Assembly: GCA_014549065.1 (NCBI GenBank)
Contig: JACDOX010000001.1
Coordinates: forward strand, 2,031,918-2,095,917
Direction: 5' to 3'
Length of the DNA: 64,000 nt
Source: Cardinalis cardinalis
Lineage: Eukaryota > Chordata > Aves > Passeriformes > Cardinalidae
The number at the start of each line of letters is the position of its first letter. The first letter of the stretch is position 1. A model generated the notes under the pieces. The model had not been told where the DNA came from. It searched no databases and saw only the letters and a program-made list of their open reading frames with translations. Position numbers and translations under genes: made by a program. Positions 49,931 through 62,300 of this stretch are shown in pieces.

Positions 49931-52900
49931 TTNTCTGTGAGGCTGGCTACCCAATATAGTGTTTTTGATTAGAATTGTCTGGCAAATTTGAATCTCTCAG
50001 TACTTGTGGTTACAAGTGCTGAAGTGTGATGTCAGATCACAGGCTCCAGATGAAAGCACTGCTTAGAAGCCAAACCACTGGGAGAGAAATTTCAAATATT
50101 ATGGTCTCTGCTGAGGGGATCTTTAATGGGTTTCATAGAAAGGTTTTGGAGAAAAGAAAGCTCTAATTGTTTTGACAGCAAAGGCAGTGTAGAAAATGGA
50201 AACTTCTGGGCATGCACACTTTGTACTGGGGAGCTTTTAATGGCCTTGAAAGTTGGCCTGTTGTTAGATAAATCAGGGTCATGTACTAAAGGAAGACGAA
50301 ATGTGAAGATGAACTATTGTAAACTTCACAAACCTGCTTCTTGGAATAAGTGTGGACTGCCCAGGAAAACTCCTGCAGCTCTCAATCCCAGCTTGAATGC
50401 ACCCATGAAGTCTGTGAGCCTGCAGAGTCAGGAGGTTTGAGGGGAGCAGCTAAGACACTTTTGTTACACCATTAGGTAAACCTTCAAATCTNGACTCACT
50501 AATCCAATGAGAAAACTTGGCTTCTATGCACTGATATAACTACTACAAGAAAAAAGTGCAAGAAAATTCAGGGAAGTTCTTTATTTCTGGCATTACTGTT
50601 TAAATCTGATCATGTCCCACACAGACTATCTTATATGCTATCAGTTCTGCAAGTCCATACTATTCCTGTAATCCATACAAAACTTTATATGACAGTATTT
50701 GAAATCACTCTTGAAGGGTGAGTCAAATAAAGATGCTACATACCAGAATAAAGTTGTTAAATGCAGCTCTCAAGGTTATGAAATAACTGAAAAAATGAAA
50801 TGTTTCAATTAGTGTTGTACTNTTTGTTGTAAACTGTATGATATAATTTTTACTTTGTCACACTATTTTTCTTCCCAAAATATGATTGCATCACTGTATA
50901 AAGAGGCTTTTATAACAGATTAATCAGAGTAATATATTCAAAGCATTTTTTCCCCACAGTTGGAAAATACTGTAAGGCCATGCTATAAAGCCCTGCTCAG
51001 TGAGTTTATTTAAAAGGGACTTAAGGTACCTCTTTTACTTGAGGTGGTGCAAAGAAGAACTTGAAAAAAAGTTCTGAGATGGTTACAGAACCAAACTGTA
51101 ATGGCAAACTCTAAAAGATCAGGAATTTAGCAAAATGTAAAGCAAATGTTCAATCAAAACAAAGCATTTCACATAGCATTTGCATTAGCAAACTCAGCCC
51201 ATCCAACCTTGAATTTCTCAGATTTCAAGAGGAAATTAGGAGAAGAAAAGGAGAGAAAGAGGAAAAAAAGAGATATAGGCACCACCCCTGGATCCAGCAT
51301 TGTCTCAGCTGCCATAAAATCCAAGGAAAATAGGAACCGACCATGCGCATCTTTGTGCAATGGTTTTTATCTGCTCTGGTCTCCTGNGGCCTNAGCTTCC
51401 CTGCAGNTGNGGCTGCTGGTCATCNGGCCATCCTGGGGCTCCAGAGGTTGGTTGTGGGGNATTGCTTCAGGTTTGCCAGTGACTGAGAGCTGCTCTAGAG
51501 GCTCCAAAGGGGACAGGGCGTGGGCCAGAGCACCATCCCACTTTTACAGAACTTGCCTTGCCTCCTCACACACATACACATACTGTCTTTGGTTGTTTTG
51601 AGCCAGTAATAATTTCCTCCACTTGCTCACACACGCAATTAAAGACTGTCATAAAACATTTGTTGAAAAGGCAACTTCAATTATGACATTTCTTAACTTT
51701 CTATTATTAAATTAAAAGTTCCTAATGTACTCATAAAGTAGCTTTTTCTCTGCACTTCCCACTTTAGCTTTGCTTTTGTTTGGTTTATTATGTAATCATT
51801 ATGTAATTANGTAAAATTAATTTAGTTTGCCTAATTAGAATACATATAAGCCTATATCATCTTTAGAAATGGAGAATTTTCTGTTTAAATGTGCAATAAT
51901 TAAGAGCAAATGGGACTGAGTATTTAAAATAGTGACAGCTCTGTATTTTAAAATGTTAGTATGCAGTTGTTTGGTTATAGAGAACAAGAAAGGAAAGCTG
52001 GAAAGGTGCCAATAAAAACATACTAAGAATTTTACTTTCATCTCAAAGATCAAAGAAACCCAGGATCTTCAGCAAGAATTCCGATTGAAAGAGATGAAAT
52101 TATAATGCACATTGCAGATGATAAGCAAAGTAATTGTTTAGCAATTTGTGGGAAGGTGGAGAGCTTTTGTGAGAGAGCAAATGAACACATAACATGAAGC
52201 CCAGCCACATGTTTAGAGTCTGTCAGAGGTTATATCTTGAAATGNGGAAGGGTAACAGCCGCTGATATATGCTTCAACTGAAACCACATTCATATCAAAA
52301 ATAAGGATGTACTGTTTCATTACTGGCACAACTGGGGACATCTAATCTTACAAATGTCTCCATAATTAGTACAGACTATAAAAACAAAGGAATAAAGAGC
52401 ACAGTTTGTATAATGAGATAGACTGTTCGACCCTGACACTTGGCAAGAACTTACCCAAACATTTCCACTGTGTACTCTCTCAGAAATAATTAATGCATAA
52501 TAGAATGACTTCTTTTTTAATGACACAGCTTGACCATTTCTAATATTTATTACACATCTTAGTCTAGAATGCCCATACATATAAGACAAGGTCAATTTTT
52601 GCATTTTCTCCCAGTTTGTCCCACATGAAACTGGAACAGGAAAATTTAATACAAGGGCCAGTAATCCTCTCTCCCCCAGAGCATTATAGCAATGATGGTG
52701 ATAATAAAAAGATGTAAATCCATCCTAAAATGTCCAGGGGTTTAAGACAGGAAAGATTTCTAAAAGTGAGCCTTCTACACCTGTGCTGAAAAATGGAGGT
52801 TTAAAGTAAATCCAGGGCTCTACATCAGCAAATGTAAGTACTGTACTTCTATTGACTCGGAGAACTGCTCCTACTTATGCCAAAAGTTAATTTGTCTTCA

Positions 52901-53336
52901 AAGCACAGTTCAAAGGTTTGATCTCCCACTGTTGAATGAAGAAATGGAGTTTAAAGATTAAATTTATTTTCCCTTTACACTGATTTTTGTGTAGCTTAGT
53001 AATTCTGAAGGATTTGGGGTTTGTTCATAACAGCATGAGCTTTTTAACATTACAGAACTTAATAATATATCCCTAAAACTTCAGAGGCTAGATGAATGAC
53101 TTAATTTTAATAGTGGCTACTGTCCTCACAGTAGGAATACACATATTATTTATAAACTGCTCTCACCAGATAGTAATTTTGTTTGTGGCTTGTTTTAAAT
53201 GAACTGTTTAAAATTCTGTNATTAATTCGGTAAACATAGCAAAAATGACAGATGGTTATGATAAAGGAACTTAATGCCTTATGGAAGCAAGTCAAACCAC
53301 AATCACTAACAGATGTTTTCTGCAAAGCCTGATTTT

Positions 53337-53420
53337 GTGTGTGTGTGTGCATATACACATTACATATATATATGTACATGGTAGAAATATGTATTTATAT
53401 GTGTATATTTATGTACATGT
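53337..53420. repeat. Alternating TG/TA dinucleotide-rich stretch
   Basis: A short (GT)n is followed by TATATA-type and TGTATA-type runs. It is alternating purine-pyrimidine sequence and probably slippage-prone. Confidence 0.6.
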
Positions 53421-54478
53421 CTATCTGTATGCATAAATGTTACTTGAACACTTTCCCCACATTTTTGCAGTAGCACTGTTCCTTAGTGCAGTAATGATCA
53501 CATTTATTCCTGTAGTCATACAAAACACTTCTATCAAGGATAATTCCTTAAATTCTCATTAGTTTAGAAAGCATTTATAGATAGCATTTTGGTCACTCGC
53601 TCATGAGTTAGAATTATATGGTTTTCATTGTCAGGACAAAAAAAATCAATGCAATAGGTTGAAAAATTTTTTTTAATGTTATTTAAATTGGTTTCTGAAA
53701 TGCAGTTACTAGAGGACAAGAGTGGAACTAGANTTAAAGAGCAGCCAGTTATTGTTACCTTACAGATAAAAACTAACATAGAGTCAGTGAAGTGACAGTA
53801 TCAGGGGCAATCTTTGTTTTTCAGCATTATCAATTGAAGACCAAAGCACATACTTCATACCATACATAAATACATATTTTAAATCTAATAATCATAATAT
53901 CAGAGCAAACTTGACAGGTAGAACACAGCTAAAGAGGGATTGAGCATTTCATGGCAATTTCTACTATACTGGATTTGTAATCTCCAGTGNTAGTAATCTT
54001 GCATTCAGACTTGTATTCTTACAAAGCCCTTCCCTTTAAGGGGGGGTGTCATGACAGAAGCAGTCCTTAGTAGATGCTTGGGACCACCTAAGCATGTCAT
54101 GAACAAGCAATACAGATATTTAGGGACCAGTGATTTCATCACTTGGCAGTCTCCAAGAGGCTGAGAACATGATCTGGGTATGTGCTCTAGACAAGATGCA
54201 GATCCATATCTGTTTAATAGTGGCACATTTGCCAGGCCTTCTGNCCACACTCTGTTGGAAGGAAAGGGTTAAAACTGGAAGANTTGGCAAAGAAGAGGGA
54301 ATAGTTTTACTCAAAGTGACCTTGCAGCTGGGCATGCTAAAAGTATTGGTGCAGGAAAACTCCATTTGTTACACCTAATGTTGTCCATCCTCTGCCCGTT
54401 GTGGGAAGCAGAATTCCTGCGTAGAGGTACCACACTCTCACAGATATGCTTGAGCCTCCTGCTGGGAGAGAATGAGGG

Positions 54479-54486
54479 CATAAAAG
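54479..54486 (+). promoter_or_regulatory. TATA-like box in the LTR-like element
   Basis: CATAAAAG sits at the expected place for a U3 promoter relative to the downstream AATAAA. Activity is not implied. Confidence 0.3.
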
Positions 54487-54568
54487 CCCAGCCTTGTGAT
54501 AAACTGCTTATGTNAAGCCTTTCATTGTATTGGGGCAGGCAGCAGCCCCTCCTACCCTGCTGTGCTCT

Positions 54569-54763
54569 AGGGTGAGCTGAGCCCAGCAGAGCCTGTGTCT
54601 CCACGTGTGTCTGTCCACAGGGATNATCCTAAAGAAGCCCGTGTTGTCATGTGTCTCTTTCTGCTAGGATGGACTAAGCCTACCAGAGCCCACGTGCCCA
54701 TGTGTCTCTGTCTGCTGGGATGAGCTGGTCCTAACCGAGCCTATGTTGCCACTTGCCTCTGCC
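54569..54763 (+). repeat. Four ~50-bp tandem units inside the LTR-like element
   Basis: Units start at about 54569, 54620, 54666 and 54717 and are 46-51 bases long. Shared features are a GGATGA/GGATGG-like start, a block like AGAGCC, then GTGTCTCTGTCTGCT-like pyrimidine/TG sequence. The copies are clearly diverged, so the array is old or was part of the element before insertion. Confidence 0.75.
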
Positions 54764-54786
54764 ACCCATTGATATCAAGGAAATGA

Positions 54787-54792
54787 AATAAA
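54787..54792 (+). terminator. AATAAA polyadenylation signal in the LTR-like element
   Basis: A canonical AATAAA with a G/T-rich stretch 25-45 bases downstream, as expected for a cleavage/poly(A) site. It is one of many AATAAA in this AT-rich window, and only its position in the element supports it. Confidence 0.35.
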
Positions 54793-54856
54793 TTTGCACT
54801 TTGCATTTCAGCAGTGGCTTTGTGGTGGTGGCCCTGGATACCTGTATGTGCCAATT

Positions 54857-54893
54857 CACACACACACGCACACACACACACACACACACACAC
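54857..54893 (+). repeat. (CA)18 microsatellite
   Basis: About eighteen CA units with one CG interruption near 54867, close to the 3' edge of the LTR-like element. Length and near-purity make it a likely polymorphic marker. Confidence 0.95.
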
Positions 54894-57800
54894 CTGCTTC
54901 TCTCTGCAGAAAAGAGTTGGAGTAAAATCTCAGTATGCTGCAAGAAGTTCCCTGTCTTAGAAGATCAGAATTCCAGAGGTATGTAGTGACTGGCTGTACT
55001 TTGCAGACACTAGGTGTTCTGAACTGATATGANTTTGCCTGTGACTAGTCTCTTCCAGCACAGCCAGAGTTCACTACTACCTATAAAAATCTTTTTATTC
55101 ACATACACTGGCACTGGATATCCATTTGTGATGTTGGAGAGAAGGGAACAGAAATGAATGATTTNATTTAAATTCTGACTCNTCTAAATCTGAAGATCTC
55201 ATTTGAGCTACAGATAGAATAAAACCTCCTAGCTGTCAGAGAAAAATACAAGCAGGTGGGAAGTACTTAATCAAAAATCCTTCTGAGGACCACAACAACA
55301 AGTAAATAAAGAACTCTTTAAAAGTAATTGTGAAACATGTAAGTTAAAAATATTCATGTCTGAGTAAGGGTCTTCAGGTGTTTTAGATTACAGACATTTA
55401 TTTAATTTATTTGTGTATCCCAGGAAAGTGCTCAGGGTTTACTTCAGACAGTAAAAANTATTTTTAGCATCTTTATTTTCCTACAATACTGTTTTTATAT
55501 GATTTCCCTGCTTTTCATAATTTCTGCAATGCATAGAGTAATCAAACCCTCAAGGAACTTAGGAGGGTTAAATATCTGTAAAGTTATTTGGTGTCCTANG
55601 ATAAGAAGCTCACTATTACAGAGACCTAGTGCATAAGAGAACATGGAAGTTATGAAGTTAATACTTTATTCAGGATCTACACATGCAATAACCTCATCTG
55701 TAGTAAACTTACAGGAGTTTTTTCCAACTTTAAAGTGAAATTTAATAACAATGCCAAAAACCAAAGGCTACAAAATCACAGAATTGCTGCTATNAATTAG
55801 CGGAAGAAGTAGAATGCTGAATAGTGAGAGCTCATTGTCTCTGAGCTTGCATAACCAGCTCATTCTGGCTCTTAGCTTAATCATTAGACCAAACATTATG
55901 CTGTTTTGTGATGTGGATCCTATCTGGATTTCTAGCTTAGTTTTTGTCATGCAAAAGATGCTGCAAGGCTTGAACTAATATCACTGAAATGAATAACTCA
56001 TTTGAAAGTGAATGGAATAGANACTTGTCTTGGAAACACTTAAAGATTTCATAAGACTACATTAGAATACTGCACAAAGGGTTCTCCCAATTGTACTAGA
56101 GGTTTTACAAGCATGTAGGCTCTCCAGATGGAATCCATTAGACACAAGGAGATTTGAATCAGAGATATAATCATTCTTCTAGAGAGTTTCTGCAGTAAAC
56201 AGACAATACTGACAAGAATAACAGTACCTCATATATGTGAATACCCATGAATAAATTTCACAGATATTCACTGATGAGACTAGATTAGAACTCAAGACCT
56301 ACCTCCAAAAATGTTTGCAAATGCAGTTTTATAGCTTGTNATCATTGTGAAAACACATGTTGGGGTTCCATAATGTACTTTATAGAGNCTCAGGCACAAT
56401 ATAAAGAGCAAAAGCAAACAAAATCACATTTTAACATTGTACAGAAAAAAAAGTGGGACTAGCATCACAAAATAAGAAGCATTATCAATTTAAAAAGTTG
56501 CACTGGAAATTGCTAAACTGGTAATCTGCAAGTTGCTTCATGTAAATATTTAAACAAACTACTTCTAAAGTTACAGGANAATGCTGACTTCTCTCTCACT
56601 TCAATATTCTCAGAGCATCTCATCTGCAGTACATACTACAAAGATATCCTAATTTCTCTTCTCTCAACCTGTAAGACCTCAGCACTGGGCTATGTGACAG
56701 ATTACGCAGTAGGCCTGGAATCCTGGTGTCTTGACCCTCTCCAAGGATCTTTGGACTAAACCTTCCCAATAAAGAGCAGACCCCTGGCTGCAACCCCACA
56801 NTTCTCTTCCATTAAATGACCTGGCTTTCAGCTGGACCCAGTCAAATGGTGCCTGGCATTCAGAGCGACTGAGGAAGCAATATCTCAGTGCAGCAGAGGG
56901 AAGAAGTGAGAGCAGAACTTGGCAGGTGGGAAAAGGGAGAGTGGAGCTGGTGTACTGCTCCTACTCCTCCTGTTGGTGCTGCTATCAGTACTGCTACTAT
57001 TACTGCTCCTACCAACATTAATCTGCATTTTCTGATCGCTTACTTGTATACAATATTTTTATCACATCAGGACAGTTATTGTGCTCTGAAATAACATACT
57101 TGATCAAGGCAATGGATTATTTTAAATTTGGTTAACATGTGTTTTGCTTTGATTAATAACTGTGCAAACTAAGCCTTACATAAAAATTTTAACTTTATAA
57201 ATGGTGTCAATCCTCTGCTTATCTATCCTGATATGCTAATATAATACAGAAAAAGTTAATTAAATTTGATATGAAATTTGAATCTGNGCATTTTGGCTTT
57301 TGTTCACTTCAGAATCTTTTAATTCTTTAGATACATTAAGTCTAAAATTGACACAAAGTTTAAAAAATAACAATCAGAGCATATTACATTAAAAAAAAAT
57401 TAAAAAGCAAAAATTTTCTTTGGAGGATTTGAAATCCCTTGCAATGCTTTTCTTCCTTTCTTCCTTTCTCATTTCTAAGAATGCTACAAGATGTAGTAAA
57501 TGCCATAATGCTCTTTTCTTACAGGTTTTCAAAGTACCCTTTAGAATTTACCCTCCAGGACAGAAAATCCTCTCTTGTATAAAAAGAATTTTAGACCTCA
57601 TGGATAGCAGTTTCTCTTTTCTGTTTCAATTGCTATCTAAATTTTAAATAAGTCTCTAAATTATAAAGCTCACNTTCTGGGTTTTTAGTTAAATAACTTT
57701 TAATAGAATTATTTTGGCTAAGATAAACTCATTTAATGCCTCCTGAAAATGCCTTCTGTTCCAAGGGTTTTGATACAAAAGTTGAGTCATTATCTATATA

Positions 57801-59140
57801 GCCCAGAAGGCTAGAATTAATTTTACTTTATCAATGACAAGTTGAGNAAACAGATGAGAGTTTATATTAAAAAACCTACATAAATAATAAGTATAATCAC
57901 ATACCTATTCTCACATATATATGTGTATATATAAAATAGGAATGCATAACAATGTGTATTTCTATGTAATGGAGGTTTTATCATAGTTTTCTGCTTTTTT
58001 AAATTTAATGACCAGCCAGTTGCGATGTTGTTGAATATCAGATTTCCAGGAAAAAGGAACTATAAACTTGGACGCTGGTAGCAGCACACTAGAGATTAAT
58101 TAGGATTTGAAATTTTAGACATGAATGCAGCAGGTCTTTATTCAACAGAAGATGCCATTTCTAGAGCAATCCCTTTATCTTCAGCAGAAATATGAGGATG
58201 ACNTAAACTCACATGGAGTGCTTATAGGGAAAAAGGATGTTCATTACAGTTATGGTTTGTACATCAGTGGCTGCTGATTCCCACCAGTGCTAAAANGCAA
58301 TAGAGATGTCACAGTGACGTAGGTTGACCAAAGCTTCAAATCCTCAAAACAACCACACCATGTGCAAAATGCTGCAGCAGCAACTCTATGAGAGACCAAG
58401 AAAACACAAAAAAAAATATCTATGAAATGTTAATACAGTTTCATCAGCCTGGAAAAGGGAGACAATATTATTTTTGCTATTGTAATGTCCCTTCTACTGT
58501 GTATTCTCTCAATTGGTTCCTAGGCTTTTTCACAGTTTGTCTCTCACAGTACATAATCCTTCCTCAAGATACAGTGCTTACAGTACAATAACAAGGATTT
58601 TCTACATATTCCTCCAAGTTATTTTTCTTAGCATGTGATCGACTTTGAAAAACTGTTGTTGTTTTATAGCTGTTTTTGTCATATAAACTTCTGTATTTAG
58701 AAATAACTGCGTGCACNGCAGGGGAATTTGTTCCCTGGCTTGGTCTCTGATTAGATTCAACACTCAAGGCAGAGATTCTCCCTGGATGTTGCTGGGTGGC
58801 TGAGATTTCTGAAAGACGAGATTACCAGTTGTGATGATCTGTTCCAGAACAGGTAAATTGTGATGACAAAACAAACAAGACAGTGTTTATCTGAGCTTCC
58901 TGACACNGAAGCCCCTATAGATGGCAAACTGGAGCCAGAAAGCCATACTGGTAAGAAAAAAAGGAAACTATAATTGAATTTTTCTAGAAATAATTTTGTA
59001 CTGCAATCAGGACATACTATTCCCTGTCAAGCAAGGAGATAAAAAAGGTTATGTAGAAATATATATAACTATATAACTAAATGTTTTGAACTCTACCATC
59101 ACTGGTAGTTCAGTGTCCACAATATCAAGAATTTAGCTCT
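54894..59140. other. Unique AT-rich noncoding DNA, no gene seen
   Basis: No recognisable gene. There is a perfect 14-base palindrome CACATATATATGTG at 57912-57925 in an AT-alternating stretch, and CTGCTACT-like triplet-rich sequence near 56950-57020. The short frames present are unrecognised. Confidence 0.55.
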
Positions 59141-59370
59141 AATTAAAAACAAACAAACAAAAAACCACAAAACCCCCAAACAAACAAACAAAAACCAACC
59201 AACCAACCAACCAACCAACCAACCAACCAAAGAAATTGACCACAACAACAAGAAAAGAAACCAAACAAAACCAGACCCATTCCAACAAGGGCAACAAAAA
59301 ACCACCAAGAAGAAAAATCCCACCATACCTCCTGGCCCCCAAGACCCCAAAACCAACCAAACAAAATCCC
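59141..59370 (+). repeat. A/C-rich strand-asymmetric tract with (AACC)n
   Basis: Over about 230 bases the plus strand is almost only A and C at first, then A/C-rich with some G. It includes irregular CAAA units and a pure (AACC)n of about 9.5 units at 59193-59230. The long minus-strand frames across it, which read G/W/L/V-rich low-complexity protein, are artefacts of the repeat. Confidence 0.85.
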
Positions 59371-62300
59371 TAACATGAGAGTAACTTAAGCTTTTTCCTC
59401 TTGGTGTTGCAATCCACTTCTCCCTAAGCCAAACAATCTTAAATAGACAGAGAAACATTTCAGTCTAAAAAATAAAAAAATAAAAAATGTGTTGAAGCAT
59501 TAGGGGTTGCAAGTCACCAAAATGCTAAGTNAAGCACAGAGTTTGGCAATCAAGGTCTCCTATTTTGAGAAATGTAAGGTGTACATTTCATGTAAAATAC
59601 TGTGTGGCTTTTAAGAGCAAGCACATATGATTGTGTATTTACTTGTGTAATGGTTTTATCTTAAATTCCATTGCACTCACATTGTCGTGAACAACAATAT
59701 TTTAAAGAGCCTCACTCCCTTCTGATCTTATTGCACAGTGTGCATGTTGTCAGTAGTTTCTCTTAACAGCAATAATAAAAAAATTCCTTCCTAATAAAAT
59801 GCCAGGTAAATCTCTTAACCACTTACCCTCTCTCCAGAGCCTCTGATTAGAAGCATCCAGTTTTTTCAAGTTTGAGAAACATTACTTAGAACCAAACCCT
59901 AGATAATTTCTCTCATCCCAAGCCCACTATAAATCTGTGAATTCTCCTTAAATAATCTCTAATTATTTATTATCTATTAATTATTATCTAATTATGCAGA
60001 CAAGGTGTGATTGATGCAAAATTTCAATTTCCACCCCCTTTTGGGAGTGTGGGTGGGTAAAGGGGTGGAAAGTGGAATCTTATAAGCATAGCAGTTGTGA
60101 CTACTGCAATGTCAAGCTGAGAGCCTACATAGCTAACCATCAGCCCCAGTCCTGGCACTGGGCTGTGCACCCCTCAAGCATGCTGAGTGACTCTATCTTC
60201 CTTTTACCTTTGTGAGGTAGCTTAGATGCAAGCCAGAGCATCTAAAAAGATAAGACTGAACGCTACAGAAAGTCAAGNGAGATAGGTGGTTTCTGCCTGA
60301 GGGCAACTCAAAGTTGCCTGAACTGAAATGGTACTCACAATCTTCAGAGGATTAAAAGAGGAATGGTGCAAAATAAGATCTACTTCCCTATCAGAGATAG
60401 AAGCTTTGCTGTCTGCCTCTTTCAGCTGTCAAACGTCCATCCTATGCTAGATAACTTCTACACAACTAGTTCAGGTTTAACAAGGCAACAAGGCTCATCT
60501 TCTGTTGCAGAAAAACACACTGGCCATGGCCATCAATCTGGAACTCTGAGAGCAGAAAAAAAAAAACCATAGTTGAAAGACAGTTCAAGTTCTGCTCTTA
60601 ACCACCCTTCTACTATTAATTGTGGAAGACAACAAGAGGCATTCATGATTTTATCCTCTGGATTCAGCTAGAAAGTTGCTGCTAAAAGGTGTCAGGATGA
60701 AATCANCTGCTGTTTTTCTTTTTTAAATTTTTTTTCCTGTTGTTTCTGAGAAGACACCTGTTGAGCAGTCGTGCTGGCTTGGTTCCATTTGCTTGCAGTT
60801 CCAGAGCTTCCTAAATGTAGCAGTAGTAGACACCCAAGAAATATTTAGCTCTAATATACAACAGAAANTTTATATACATAAATGCTTTGTAAAGCACAAA
60901 AATATAAACCACAGATTTTCTGCATCAAAGCTTTTCCTCAATAAAAATATCTTTGCATTAGTCTTCAAATAGGAGCTTCACATTAAAAGTAGATTTGGTC
61001 CTTTGCATCCACACTGCTTAGAACACAAACAATGCCTCAATCNCAAAGCCTTTTGTGTCCTAAGTGAGAAATGACTATGGAGAATTTAGAGTATAAAGAC
61101 ACCTTTATTTTATCAATGGACTCTTTTGACAGGTATTGGTACAAATTGTTGTGTGGTTTGGGGTTTTCACCTTTCCTGAGTAATGACTGGCTGGTCTTCC
61201 CTTTTTGAAGTAATTTTTAAATAAAATAATAAATTGATAAAAGTGTAAAAAAATTTACATCATTCTAGCAATTCACTAGTGTGCTCATTTCTACTATTGT
61301 NTTTTGAGAGCAGCTGTTGGAAGAGACGAAATTATTCTGGCACAGAACTGCATTGCNGAATGAGACTCTTCTGACTATAACTATATGCCAGAGCAATCTT
61401 AAGGTCTTCTATTGAAAAACAGTTGGCAAAATATAGACAGACAATATTTTTTTGTTTAAATTTAATGGAAATTTAATGTTTCCCTACTTGCTTCCTCTAT
61501 TAAGATCTTTAAAAAAGTTAATTTTAAATAATCTGTAATTTTTACAGTTTTCTGTTTCTAAGACNGAACACACAAAAATATCTATTTAAATGTAGATCAA
61601 CTATTTTTTCCCTTTTTTCCCCCCACCACCCTCAAAAATGCAGATAATAGATATGCAAGTGGGATGTCTATTATATGTTCAGTAATAGGACNCTGGTTCT
61701 TTGTCACTTCCTGACTTTTTGTTGAGCCTTGTGATTATTTTTTAAAAAAGCTGTACAGATGTCATTAAAGCCTGCTGCTGAAAAAGAGTGCATCAAAATT
61801 TTACTAGGTTTATTTATTTTAATATGTTACTTTTATACCTAGTCTGAACCTCACTAACCATGCTGTATTCTTGATTTTGAAAGTATACAAACNTTTTTTG
61901 GGATTAGCTCTTGAACATTTTTGCATTTGATGTGCTCTTTTTTTAGACCAAATGTGTTTTCATCAGGTGTCATACTTTTTTTTAACAAAACTCTCTTCCA
62001 GTTTTGGTGACTGGTAACTTAACATAGACGAAAAAATTTGTAAAATACAACACAATTTTTTTTTTCACATGCAATATTCTTCTAGGCAAACTAAAAGGCT
62101 TGTCTGACTCTATACCAAAAAAATGGAGGGCTGTAGAGTACATGGTTCATTGCTTNTTTCTTGCATCCATGGATCAGACATACTGCAAAAGTTATGATAT
62201 ATTAAAGCCTTCTAATTGCAATTTACTATGAGTCAACGTTAGCTGTTGTCTTGGGCAAAATGGCACTGACTTACGTAATCAAAAACGTACTACAGTGTAT

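Larger units (their letters stand above)
44277..54046. other. Mostly unique noncoding DNA, no gene identified
   Basis: No recognisable gene in about 10 kb. Separately noted are a TTA-rich repeat (46688-46745), an (AAAT)n (47536-47563), a GC-richer block at 49100-49930, a cluster of unresolved bases at 51387-51460 and alternating TG/TA dinucleotides at 53337-53420. The frame at 50126-50440 (104 codons) has no family signature. Confidence 0.5.
54047..54856 (+). mobile_element. Probable LTR-like retroelement remnant
   Basis: The segment starts TGTCATGACAG after a G run and becomes steadily GC-richer than its surroundings. It carries a TATA-like CATAAAAG (54479-54486), and about 300 bases later an AATAAA poly(A) signal (54787-54792) followed by a G/T-rich stretch. 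This order (TG start, TATA-like box, then AATAAA) is that of an LTR U3-R-U5. No internal retroviral genes are seen next to it. The family was not recognised with certainty and the 3' end is approximate. An alternative is an unrelated unique promoter-like region. Confidence 0.45.

Noticed and set aside
59099..59458. Minus-strand frames of 73-119 codons rich in W, G, L and V
   Set aside because: They arise from the (AACC)n and A/C-rich tract; low-complexity translation with no family signature.
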